DNA from: Candidatus Fermentithermobacillaceae bacterium UBA3907
Lineage (GTDB): Bacteria; Bacillota; Sulfobacillia; Fermentithermobacillales; Fermentithermobacillaceae
Length of the DNA: 26,953 nt
Direction: 5' to 3'
Assembly: GCA_002391545.1 (NCBI GenBank)
Contig: DGFF01000060.1
Coordinates: forward strand, 1 to 26,953
Numbering within the stretch: position 1 is the stretch's first letter; every line of letters begins with the position of its first letter. The translations under genes and the position numbers were made by a program. The notes under the pieces are model-generated. The model saw only the letters and a list, made by a program, of their open reading frames with translations. It was not told the origin of the DNA and searched no databases. Positions 1 through 7,549 of this stretch are shown in pieces.

Positions 1-1464
1 AAGGACTAAAAACGGCAACCAACTGAAGATTTTCCCCAAGGATAAAGGACACAGCAACATAGGAAGGGCACATACCATAGCCGCTACCGTAAACATGCTC
101 CAAACTCCAGCCAGAAGGAATCCTACGATGGATACGTGGTCGAAACTACTAGCCAAAATAGGGAATAACAGACTCGCCATGAGTACAGATTCTAGAAGTC
201 TTTGTCGAATCATCCCAAGGTCAAATGATTCAGTAAAAGTCCTTCCGTATTCTCCCACAACCTGGCCTGCCATCATGCCTGCAAAACTCAGTTGAAACGA
301 TACGCTTAGAAGGGGATACGGCACCCTAAACCCGATAATGAGTCCACAAACAGCTAGCCCGGCTAAAGGATTATATTTGCGCCTGCTCCAAAACGCCCCA
401 TGCTTCATCAATATGCACAAAAACGCTCGGAAAGGACCAACTGCGAAACCTGAAAGGCCTGCCCAAAAATAGGCTGCACCTATTGCTGAAATCTTACCTA
501 GGTTAACATTCCTAGTCAGCTTTTTGACTGCAATTTCCACCCAAGTAGCCGCAATGCCCACATGGAATCCTGCCACCGATATGAACCTTGAAAGCCCGGC
601 AGAACGAAAACTATCTGCATCATCTGGAGAGAGATCACATTTATCTCCCAGGAAAATCCCTTTCAAGATTCCTCTTTCTTCTCCTACAAATAGATCATCG
701 ATCCTTTTTTCAATGTAATTGGCGATACTGGGGAAAACCTTGTGTAGAGCACGTTTTGAGGTAATCTCCCACCTTTCATTTAGGTTCCCCTTCACCTGGA
801 GGAAAACGCCCTTATCCATAAGATATCTCCGATAATCAAACTCACCAGGATTGTTTGCCCTAGGAGGAACGCTTATCTTACCTGACACCGTTACAACCTG
901 CCCTACCTTTGGGAGTTGCGCGAGAAGTCCGTCTGAAACATCATAAAGATACACCTGGGCTTTTAAGTTTTGAGAGCCTTCAAGCAGTTTACTTCCGTCC
1001 ATATTCTCAATGGTACCTATGAATTCTATCCTGTCGCCTTTGACTCTAGGATTTTTTATCACTTCTATCGCCATGGACTCGTATTTTCCCTCAAGGGATT
1101 CTGCCACATACATCTTCTCGTCCCAAGAATAGGCGCGAAAACAGCCTAAGACATACCCTGATAGGGCCAGGAATAAGATGAGCATGTTCTTTATATGAGG
1201 ATCGGAAGTTATTTCTTTGAAACGAAGTCGAAACGCCCTATACATGGCCGCGCCCGCAAAAAACAACAAACCGAACAGGATCTTTAGCTTAAAAGGGGAC
1301 ATTGGAAACGTTGCGCCTAGTACAAACCCTACTGACGGCGAAAAAAGCGGCGTAACGTGACCTCGAAACAAACCTGAAAGACCTTGCGGAGGCGTAAAAC
1401 CTTTCGGTCTGCCTTCCCCACTAGGTTCTACAAAATATCTGTGGTAATTAAAAGACGGTGCCAT
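1..1464 (-). CDS. comEC: ComEC/Rec2 DNA-uptake channel protein, N-terminal part (runs off left edge)
   Basis: Open minus-strand frame of 488 codons, with no stop before the window edge. ComEC forms the inner-membrane channel that carries single-stranded DNA into the cell during transformation. An N-terminal hydrophobic stretch (about residues 36-80) is followed by a soluble DUF4131-type region containing GEFDYRRYL. The family signature GDKCDLSPDDADSFR...GLSRFISVAGFHVG lies at about residues 267-300 and leads into repeated hydrophobic helices of the competence domain. The usual C-terminal metallo-beta-lactamase-like domain would lie beyond the window. I chose ATG at 1464 as the first in-frame start, but it has no clear Shine-Dalgarno and lies inside an inverted repeat. 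TTG at 1371, just before the first membrane segment, is an alternative. It follows the efflux permease gene by 95 bp. comEA is about 5.3 kb upstream on the same strand. Confidence 0.9.
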   Translation of the reverse strand, partial: MAPSFNYHRYFVEPSGEGRPKGFTPPQGLSGLFRGHVTPLFSPSVGFVLGATFPMSPFKLKILFGLLFFAGAAMYRAFRLRFKEITSDPHIKNMLILFLALSGYVLGCFRAYSWDEKMYVAESLEGKYESMAIEVIKNPRVKGDRIEFIGTIENMDGSKLLEGSQNLKAQVYLYDVSDGLLAQLPKVGQVVTVSGKISVPPRANNPGEFDYRRYLMDKGVFLQVKGNLNERWEITSKRALHKVFPSIANYIEKRIDDLFVGEERGILKGIFLGDKCDLSPDDADSFRSAGLSRFISVAGFHVGIAATWVEIAVKKLTRNVNLGKISAIGAAYFWAGLSGFAVGPFRAFLCILMKHGAFWSRRKYNPLAGLAVCGLIIGFRVPYPLLSVSFQLSFAGMMAGQVVGEYGRTFTESFDLGMIRQRLLESVLMASLLFPILASSFDHVSIVGFLLAGVWSMFTVAAMVCALPMLLCPLSLGKIFSWLPFLVL

Positions 1465-1489
1465 GAACTCTAATTCTACGGCACCGTCT
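1453..1489 (-). terminator. 10-bp inverted repeat with T-run, overlapping the comEC start
   Basis: On the minus strand AGACGGTGCC and GGCACCGTCT pair perfectly around a 17-nt loop and are followed by TTTAATTA. This has the form of an intrinsic terminator for the efflux adaptor/permease operon. However, the assigned comEC ATG sits at the loop/stem border, so the element could instead be an attenuator or an RNA structure masking the start codon. The pairing is seen directly; the function is inferred. Confidence 0.5.
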
Positions 1490-1559
1490 GGTAATCCTGC
1501 CTAACTCTGCCATAAGATACCAATTAATTTATTGGATCTTTAACTTCACCTACAAACTA

Positions 1560-2720
1560 CTATTCTGTCCGTAAAGCCTCTACAGGTTCTAAGCTCCCTG
1601 CACGCATGGCGGGGTAAACCCCAAATACAAATCCTACTAACACAGAAAAAGAAAACGCGATAACTATAGAAGCGGGAGATACTGCCGTTTTGGGACCCAA
1701 CTTAGCCAAAAGTTGCGACCCGCCAACCCCCACTATTATGCCAACTATACCTCCTAAAGAGCAAAGCAGAGCAGATTCTATGAGAAACTGCAATAGTATG
1801 TGAGAACGCTTGGCTCCCAAAGCTTTTCGCAAGCCTATTTCCCTAGTCCGCTCTGAAACTGCCACAAGCATAATGTTCATAACCCCAATTCCGCCGACCA
1901 GAAGCGAAACGCCGGCTATAGCCCCTAACATAAGGGTCATGATCCTGGTAGACTTCTGAAGTTCCTCAAGCATACTTTGTTGGCTCCAAATGTATACAGA
2001 ATCTGGCCCGTATTTGGCCTCAAAAATCCGCTCTAAGGTGAGCTGGACCATGGGGATTGATTCCTGGTCTACAGCCTTTATATACACTTCATCGACCTTA
2101 TTGGTTCCCCGCCTTTTCTGTGCCACTGTAATTGGAACAAATATCATCCGGTCCACGCCTTCGCCCAGGTTTTCGCCCTTCTCGTCGAGCACGCCCACTA
2201 TCTCAAAAGGCTCTCGATCCAAATATATATACTCGCCTGTAGGATCCCTACCTGCGAAAAGTTCCTGCATGACCTGCCAACCTATTACGGCCACAGGCCG
2301 AGCTATTTCATTCTCCACAGCAGTGAAAAATCGTCCTGAATAAAGATCGTGGCTTCTGATTTCGGGGAATATCTCAGTTACCCCGCTTACTTCTCCCCAT
2401 CTTTCCTTGCCTTCATAAGTAATCTGCGGCCACCATCTAACATCAGGCATTATCATGTCGATGCCAGGGACCCTTTGTTTGAGGTCAGCTAGATCTTCTA
2501 CTGTTAACCTGGCATCCCATCGGTAAACGTATAGTTTTAGTATGTTAGTCCCTATGCTCTCGAAATTTGCAACCACTTCCCTACGGGCACCCTCACCTAC
2601 TGATACGAGAGCGATTACAGAAGCAACCCCGATTATCACTCCAAGCATAGTCAGGGCAGATCTCATCTTGTTAGCAGTAAGCCCACGTAAAGACACACTG
2701 AAGAGGTCAGAAATTCTCAC
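1560..2720 (-). CDS. MacB/FtsX-type ABC transporter permease
   Basis: 386-residue inner-membrane permease of the MacB/LolC/FtsX superfamily. These are type VII ABC transporters, which transmit force to a periplasmic adaptor rather than moving substrate across the inner membrane. The N-terminal helix contains RSALTMLGVIIGVASVIA (about residues 20-37), followed by a periplasmic MacB-PCD domain (about 50-250). A C-terminal FtsX helix bundle carries the signature SERTREIGLRKALGA near residues 289-303. The start is GTG at 2720 with AAGGAGGG about 8 bases upstream. It follows the adaptor gene by 56 bp, so the two are almost certainly cotranscribed. No nucleotide-binding domain is fused to it and no ATPase gene is adjacent. 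Substrate is unknown; macrolide, peptide or lipoprotein transport are all possible. Confidence 0.88.
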   Translation of the reverse strand: MRISDLFSVSLRGLTANKMRSALTMLGVIIGVASVIALVSVGEGARREVVANFESIGTNILKLYVYRWDARLTVEDLADLKQRVPGIDMIMPDVRWWPQITYEGKERWGEVSGVTEIFPEIRSHDLYSGRFFTAVENEIARPVAVIGWQVMQELFAGRDPTGEYIYLDREPFEIVGVLDEKGENLGEGVDRMIFVPITVAQKRRGTNKVDEVYIKAVDQESIPMVQLTLERIFEAKYGPDSVYIWSQQSMLEELQKSTRIMTLMLGAIAGVSLLVGGIGVMNIMLVAVSERTREIGLRKALGAKRSHILLQFLIESALLCSLGGIVGIIVGVGGSQLLAKLGPKTAVSPASIVIAFSFSVLVGFVFGVYPAMRAGSLEPVEALRTE

Positions 2721-2776
2721 GCTATTCCCTCCTTAAAGTCAACTCAACAGCCGAAGTAATCCTCTCAAGATAACTT

Positions 2777-4348
2777 TTAATAAGGAACGTACGGCAGTTC
2801 GTTGCCCTCCTCAGGTTCTGTCTTGCTCATGGCTACTACTACTTCCTGGCCCTCAGAAAGCCCGCTTATTATTTCCGCATACATGTAGTTCATAGCACCA
2901 ATCTCTACTTCCACTGGTTTGCGCTGATCCCCATCTTTCACGTCTACCATCCACTTATCGTCTTCTTTGTAAACCGCCTCTACAGGACAAAGAAGAACGT
3001 CTTCCTTTTTGGCAACAAATACTTCGGCCGATGCCCACATGCCAGGTCTCAGGAATCCAGGGTTTACTACGTGCACAATAACGTTAAAGGACGACATGCC
3101 TTCGCGCACTTCACCTGCGACTCCAACTTTGGAAACTATTCCTTCTATCTCCTGCCTACCCTCAGGACCCCAAAACTCCAGCATGGCTACTTGACCCTCA
3201 GACAGTTTCGCTATATCCATCTCGTCTACGTTTAACAAGAGGTCCATCTCGGTAAAATCAGAAACCTTGGCTGCTACCGTACCTTTGGCTATGTTCTGCC
3301 CTTTGGTTATGTTCTTAGACATTACAACGCCATCGATGGGACTGAGAATGTTTACGTTCCCCAGCTGACTTCTAAGCTCATCTAATTCAAGAACTGCTTG
3401 CTTGTACTCTAACTGCTTCTCCATGGCTTTGAGCAGCGCGTCTCCTGCTTCCAACTGCAAGATAGGCTCTCCTTCTTTTATCTCTGCCCCTTGTTTGACA
3501 AATATTTCTTTGACCTTGCCAGTGAAAGGAGTAGTTACAGATTCTTCTGCAGCGTACCCCGTTATTTCTACCTTCTGTTGGACATCCATGTCAGGAGTTT
3601 TTATGATCATGAATCCTTTATCTCCTACCCTCAAAAGCCCTGGATTCTTTAATTGAACCTGCACTTCGTAGAAAAACGACTGTTCACCGGCTATGGGAGT
3701 AGGGTCAGCTTTGGTTACTGTGCCGTCGGCGAAACCATCGAAACGGTCGCATGCAAAGGACGCTTTTTGACCAACTGCTACTTTGTCGAAAAGGGACTTG
3801 GGCAACAAAAAGGTAGACTCAAGGGTGGAATTATCTACGATCTTGCACACGGGCGAGGGAACAACAGCTCCTACCTGTGCGGTAAATTCTTCTATGCGAC
3901 CCGAAATCGGAGCTTTGATAATAAGCGCCGTTTCAGGATCTACGTTGGCAACCTCTTCGGGAGTTACCCCGAAAGCTTTTGCCAGCTCCAAACGCAAAAG
4001 ATCCAACGTGATCTCTTTTCGCCTAATATCGATCTCTATGGAACCTGCATCAACAAACGCAAGAGGTTGGCCCTCTGCCACCTGATCACCTATTTCGAAA
4101 AACACTTCTTTTACTACGCCAGATGCTCCCGAGATCGCTTCATCTTCGCGGCTGGCTTCCAGATTGCCCCATCCCCAAACAGTCACCTCAATATCGCCCC
4201 TGGTGACTGGCTTTACAACCATGACTAATTTTTCCTTGGAATCTCCTCCTAAAACCGCTTTAATGCCCCAATACCCTAGCCCGACCACGGCAACTGCTAC
4301 CACCGCTACAATGACCCACCTTTTCCATTTTGCCCAAAAACCCTGCAT
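2777..4348 (-). CDS. HlyD/MacA-like membrane-fusion adaptor with a duplicated core
   Basis: 523-residue periplasmic adaptor subunit that would partner the downstream ABC permease. I chose ATG at 4348 rather than the upstream ATG at 4417 because AGAGGGGAC lies just before it and the protein then begins directly with a basic anchor and one membrane helix (about residues 9-32). Two lipoyl-like half motifs are visible in the first half (SGASGVVKEVFFEIGDQVAE; KAPISGRIEEFTAQVGAVV) and again in the second half (TPFTGKVKEIFVKQGAEIKE; LSPIDGVVMSKNITKGQNIA). Each pair is followed by a beta-barrel-like segment (NPGLLRVGDKG; NPGFLRPGMWA). A short helical hairpin lies only in the second copy. Ordinary MacA-type adaptors have one such unit and about 370-400 residues. 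Substrate is unknown. Confidence 0.85.
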   Translation of the reverse strand: MQGFWAKWKRWVIVAVVAVAVVGLGYWGIKAVLGGDSKEKLVMVVKPVTRGDIEVTVWGWGNLEASREDEAISGASGVVKEVFFEIGDQVAEGQPLAFVDAGSIEIDIRRKEITLDLLRLELAKAFGVTPEEVANVDPETALIIKAPISGRIEEFTAQVGAVVPSPVCKIVDNSTLESTFLLPKSLFDKVAVGQKASFACDRFDGFADGTVTKADPTPIAGEQSFFYEVQVQLKNPGLLRVGDKGFMIIKTPDMDVQQKVEITGYAAEESVTTPFTGKVKEIFVKQGAEIKEGEPILQLEAGDALLKAMEKQLEYKQAVLELDELRSQLGNVNILSPIDGVVMSKNITKGQNIAKGTVAAKVSDFTEMDLLLNVDEMDIAKLSEGQVAMLEFWGPEGRQEIEGIVSKVGVAGEVREGMSSFNVIVHVVNPGFLRPGMWASAEVFVAKKEDVLLCPVEAVYKEDDKWMVDVKDGDQRKPVEVEIGAMNYMYAEIISGLSEGQEVVVAMSKTEPEEGNELPYVPY

Positions 4349-4517
4349 AAAGCTGTCCCCTCTTCCTATCTCTGATAAATAATGACACATGATTCGAGTA
4401 GTATGACGTACCAGCAATAAACTTGTTCCGTAAGACTACCATATAGATCCAAAACCATCGAAATCTGAAACTACATTCAACCTTAATAGTACTCTATATG
4501 GGCAAACAAAAGAAGGA

Positions 4518-4552
4518 GGGAAACACCTAGCGTTATTCGCTAGGCGTTTCCC
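4518..4552 (-). terminator. Intrinsic terminator of the groES-groEL operon
   Basis: Read on the minus strand, GGGAAACGCCTAGCG pairs with CGCTAGGTGTTTCCC around a five-base loop, with one internal mismatch. The T-rich tail TCCTTCTTTTGTTTG follows. It lies about 50 bases after the groEL stop and isolates the chaperonin operon from the efflux genes downstream. Confidence 0.85.
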
Positions 4553-4603
4553 TGTAACTTACCGATCCTGTTTCTCTGCAGGCCTCGAGCCTAGATTCCA
4601 ACC

Positions 4604-6226
4604 TTAGTAATCAAAATCATTCATAGGCGGATAAGCAGGTTGTTTCTCAGGCTCAGGCTTTTCGGCTACAAGCGCTTCTGTAGTAAGGATCATGGATGCA
4701 ATCGAAGCGGCGTTCTCAAGGGCGCAACGTGATACCTTAAGGGGATCCACAATACCGTGATCAGCCACGTCCACAAATTCTTCGGTAATCGCGTCAAAGC
4801 CCCAGCCTTTCTTACCGCTGTTTTTGACCCTCTCTACCACAACCGAGCCTTCCCAACCTGCGTTTTCTGCGATCTGTCGTAGAGGTTCTTCAAGAGCTCT
4901 TTTAACGATGTTCGCTCCTACCTTTTCATCACCGTCTAATTCCAGCTCATCTATAACATTCATAACATTGATGTAAGTTACACCGCCACCGGGCACCATT
5001 CCCTCTTCAACAGCCGCTCTGGTAGCTGCAAGTGCATCTTCAAAACGGTGCTTCTTCTCTCTGAGTTCTGTTTCGGAAGCAGCGCCAACTCTTATGACTG
5101 CTACACCGCCAGCTAGCTTAGCCAGCCTCTCCTGCAGCTTCTCTCGGTCATACTCAGATTCGGTGTCTTCCATCTCTTTCTTGATTTGCTTAATCCGAGC
5201 CTCAATTGCTTCACGAGAACCTTTACCCTCGATAATTGTAGTCTTATCCTTGGTGACTCGCACTCGCGAAGCCTGGCCCAGCATGTCTAGATCTACATTC
5301 TCAAGTTTGATTCCAAGATCTTCGGATATGAACTGGCCGCCGGTAAGAACCGCAATATCGCCCATCATTTCCTTCCGTCTGTCGCCGAAGCCAGGAGCCT
5401 TGACAGCGCACACATTCAAAGTTCCGCGTATCTTGTTGACTACCAAAGTAGCCAAAGCCTCTCCTTCAAGCTCTTCACATATGATAAGCAAAGGCCTACC
5501 TGCTCTGGCAATTTTCTCGAGAAGCGGAAGGATATCGGCTACAGCCGAAATTGACTGCTCATAGATGAGAATGTAAGGATTCTCTAGTTCTGCTTCCATG
5601 GTTTCGGTATTGGTCACAAAATAACCAGAAACATATCCGCGATCAAATTCCATTCCTTCTACAACTTCCACAGTTGTAGCTGTGCCTTTAGATTCCTCTA
5701 TGGTTATGACTCCGTCTTTGCCGACTTTGTCCATGGCATCAGCTATGATCTGACCCACTTCAAGATCATTTCCGGATATAGATGCTATATGTGCAATATC
5801 CTGCTTATCTTCGACAGGAGTTGCCAGCTCCTTCATTTCTGCAACTACTCTTTCCACAGCCTTGTCTATTCCCCGCTTGATAAAAACAGGGTTCGCTCCA
5901 GCCGTTACGTTCTTGAGTCCTTCTTTCACTATGGCCTGGGCCAAAACAGTCGCTGTGGTAGTTCCGTCGCCTGCTACGTCGTTGGTGTTCAACGCGACTT
6001 CTTTGCACAGCTGCGCTCCCATATTTTCAAACGGATCTTCTAACTCGACTTCTCTGGCTACTGTTACTCCGTCTTTTGTAATAACAGGTGAGCCATAGCT
6101 ACGTTCCAAAACTACGTTGCGCCCCCTGGGACCCAACGTGATTTTGACTGCGTCTGTGACCGCATTTACCCCCTCCATAAGGGCGTTACGAGCTTCCACA
6201 TTGTACTTCATAATTTTTGCAGGCAC
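4604..6226 (-). CDS. groEL: Chaperonin GroEL (60 kDa)
   Basis: 540-residue group I chaperonin that forms the 14-subunit ATP-driven folding chamber in the cytoplasm with GroES. ATPase residues are in place: LGPRGRNVVL near 31-40, KDGV with Asp52, GDGTTTAT with Asp87, and the C-terminal nucleotide loop GMVPGGGV. The start is GTG at 6226 with GGAGGG seven bases upstream; the following ATG (MKYN) is less well placed. It follows groES by 78 bp in one operon controlled by CIRCE. The C-terminus ends in PPMNDFDY and lacks the Gly-Gly-Met repeat tail of E. coli GroEL. Identity is certain. Confidence 0.98.
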   Translation of the reverse strand: MPAKIMKYNVEARNALMEGVNAVTDAVKITLGPRGRNVVLERSYGSPVITKDGVTVAREVELEDPFENMGAQLCKEVALNTNDVAGDGTTTATVLAQAIVKEGLKNVTAGANPVFIKRGIDKAVERVVAEMKELATPVEDKQDIAHIASISGNDLEVGQIIADAMDKVGKDGVITIEESKGTATTVEVVEGMEFDRGYVSGYFVTNTETMEAELENPYILIYEQSISAVADILPLLEKIARAGRPLLIICEELEGEALATLVVNKIRGTLNVCAVKAPGFGDRRKEMMGDIAVLTGGQFISEDLGIKLENVDLDMLGQASRVRVTKDKTTIIEGKGSREAIEARIKQIKKEMEDTESEYDREKLQERLAKLAGGVAVIRVGAASETELREKKHRFEDALAATRAAVEEGMVPGGGVTYINVMNVIDELELDGDEKVGANIVKRALEEPLRQIAENAGWEGSVVVERVKNSGKKGWGFDAITEEFVDVADHGIVDPLKVSRCALENAASIASMILTTEALVAEKPEPEKQPAYPPMNDFDY

Positions 6227-6304
6227 TTGCGTTCCCTCCCCAATAGTTTTGTAGTGTGTTACGCCAAATCCTGAAAATCAATGGATTGGAAGTAATCAGC
6301 GTTA

Positions 6305-6601
6305 TTACTCTTCGTTTACCTTAATTGCGAGAATGTCGCTCTCCCGAACGATCAAATATTCTTCACCGTCAATCTTAACTTCGGTACCACTGTACTTCGA
6401 ATAGATTACACGATCTCCTACTTTGACTTCGGGTGTAAGCCTAGTCCCGTCTTCGAGAACCTTACCGGGACCTACTGCAACAACTTCTCCTTCTTGCGGC
6501 CTATCCTTTGCAGTATCAGGTAGAACAATTCCACCTTTGGTTTTTTCTTCAGCCTCTACGGGCTTGAGCACTACGTGATCAGAAAGTGGTTTGAGAATCA
6601 A
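6305..6601 (-). CDS. groES: Co-chaperonin GroES (10 kDa)
   Basis: 98-residue lid of the GroEL chamber, forming a heptameric dome. The core motifs are MILKPLSDHVVLKP at the start, the mobile loop EEKTKGGIVLPDTAKDRPQE (about residues 18-37) with the GroEL-binding hydrophobic triplet IVL, and VGDRVIYSKYSGTEVKIDGE in the second half. The start codon is TTG at 6601, with GGGGGG six bases upstream and no in-frame ATG that would keep the first strand. It is first gene of the groESL operon, directly downstream of the sigma-A promoter and CIRCE. Confidence 0.98.
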   Translation of the reverse strand: MILKPLSDHVVLKPVEAEEKTKGGIVLPDTAKDRPQEGEVVAVGPGKVLEDGTRLTPEVKVGDRVIYSKYSGTEVKIDGEEYLIVRESDILAIKVNEE

Positions 6602-6642
6602 GTTAGACCCCCCTTATTGTGTTTTGTTGTTATGTGCAGTTG

Positions 6643-6669
6643 TTAGCACTCTATAGGGTTGAGTGCTAA
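6643..6669 (-). promoter_or_regulatory. CIRCE operator (HrcA-binding site) of groESL
   Basis: Perfect CIRCE: TTAGCACTC, nine-base spacer, GAGTGCTAA. It lies just after the -10 box, where bound HrcA repressor would cover the transcription start. This predicts heat-shock derepression of groESL. hrcA itself is not in the window. Confidence 0.97.
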
Positions 6670-6678
6670 CCGAAAATA

Positions 6679-6708
6679 ATTATAAGGATAGCGCGAAGAA
6701 ATTGTCAA
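6679..6708 (-). promoter_or_regulatory. Sigma-A promoter of groESL
   Basis: Consensus TTGACA at 6708-6703, an 18-base spacer, and consensus TATAAT at 6684-6679 on the minus strand. The predicted start site falls at about 6672, at the edge of CIRCE. Confidence 0.92.
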
Positions 6709-6769
6709 CATCATTTAGAAAGAATTCTTGTCAGTTGGAATAGAAAAATCGCAATAACCGCTAGCGACA

Positions 6770-7480
6770 TCACTTCACAGTTATAAAAGACTCAATTTTT
6801 GAGTACGTGGCATCGCCAATGCCTGAAACCTTTTTTATATCTTCCTTCCTAGTGAACTGACCTTTCTGTTTCCTGTAGTCCACGATAGCTTGAGCCTTAA
6901 CAGGACCGATACCTGGAAGAGCCTCAAGTTCCTGGGCGGAAGCTGTATTTATGTTTATGGGAAACACAGGATTAGCCGCAAAACCACCTGATGCTCCTGT
7001 GCCAGACCCGGTAGAAGAACTTGATGATGGGAAAGCATTCGGAGCAGGATATTGGACTTCCCCTTTCTTCGGCACATATATCTTCTCTTGGTCATGCAAC
7101 AAACCTGCAAGATTCAAGAAATCTATGTCCGCCTCATCCAAGATCTCAGCCAACTCCAATACCTCATACACTCGCTGTCCCTCAACTAATTTATAAACAC
7201 CAGGGGATTTTACTGCACCAGTGACGTGGACAAAAATCACATTCTGCTCATCTTGTGAGTCAGAGGAACCAGGCCCGCCACCTGACCCGTCAAAACCTGG
7301 ATGGCCCCACAGATCGTCTCCCCCAACTTCATTATCTCCACCTGGCGAAGGGTTCCCATCACGCATAAGAACCAACTCCCCAGAAGAAGAAGGAGACACT
7401 CCCTGCCACCAGAGGCTAAACGCCCCTATGAGCAAAAGTATAGATACCACACCAACGATTAGGTCCCTGCGTCTTTCCAT
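6770..7480 (-). CDS. comEA: ComEA DNA-uptake receptor (SLBB plus helix-hairpin-helix)
   Basis: 236-residue membrane-anchored competence protein that binds double-stranded DNA at the cell surface or in the periplasm and passes it to ComEC. It has one N-terminal membrane helix (about 7-26), a Gly/Pro/Asp-rich linker, an SLBB domain (about 81-137, with VTGAVKSPGVYKLVEGQRV), a Ser/Gly-rich flexible linker (about 145-170), and a C-terminal double helix-hairpin-helix (about 175-236) with NINTASAQELEALPGIGP and VSGIGD. This is the usual ComEA order. It follows leuS by 69 bp, an arrangement consistent with readthrough from leuS, but a promoter-like element sits in the gap. ATG at 7480 has no good Shine-Dalgarno, and a stop codon lies just upstream in frame. 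Confidence 0.93.
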   Translation of the reverse strand: MERRRDLIVGVVSILLLIGAFSLWWQGVSPSSSGELVLMRDGNPSPGGDNEVGGDDLWGHPGFDGSGGGPGSSDSQDEQNVIFVHVTGAVKSPGVYKLVEGQRVYEVLELAEILDEADIDFLNLAGLLHDQEKIYVPKKGEVQYPAPNAFPSSSSSTGSGTGASGGFAANPVFPININTASAQELEALPGIGPVKAQAIVDYRKQKGQFTRKEDIKKVSGIGDATYSKIESFITVK

Positions 7481-7486
7481 GCCTAG

Positions 7487-7515
7487 ACTGTACCAGGGCT
7501 ACCATATCCTGTCAA
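7487..7515 (-). promoter_or_regulatory. Possible comEA promoter, predicting a leaderless mRNA
   Basis: TTGACA at 7515-7510, a 17-base spacer, and TACAGT (4 of 6 matches to TATAAT) at 7492-7487. A start 6-7 bases downstream would fall at 7480-7481, exactly at the comEA ATG, which lacks a Shine-Dalgarno. The sequences are seen; promoter function and leaderless translation are inferred. Confidence 0.5.
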
Positions 7516-7549
7516 CCCTTATTTTGCCAGTGAAAGGTCAAAGCCGCGA

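Noticed and set aside
3653..4228. 191-codon plus-strand open frame
   Set aside because: It is antisense to the adaptor gene, which has coherent domains; this frame is a shadow.
6735..6769. Possible comEA terminator (TCGC...GCGA then TTTTT)
   Set aside because: A four-pair stem with an 11-base loop is too weak to support a terminator call.
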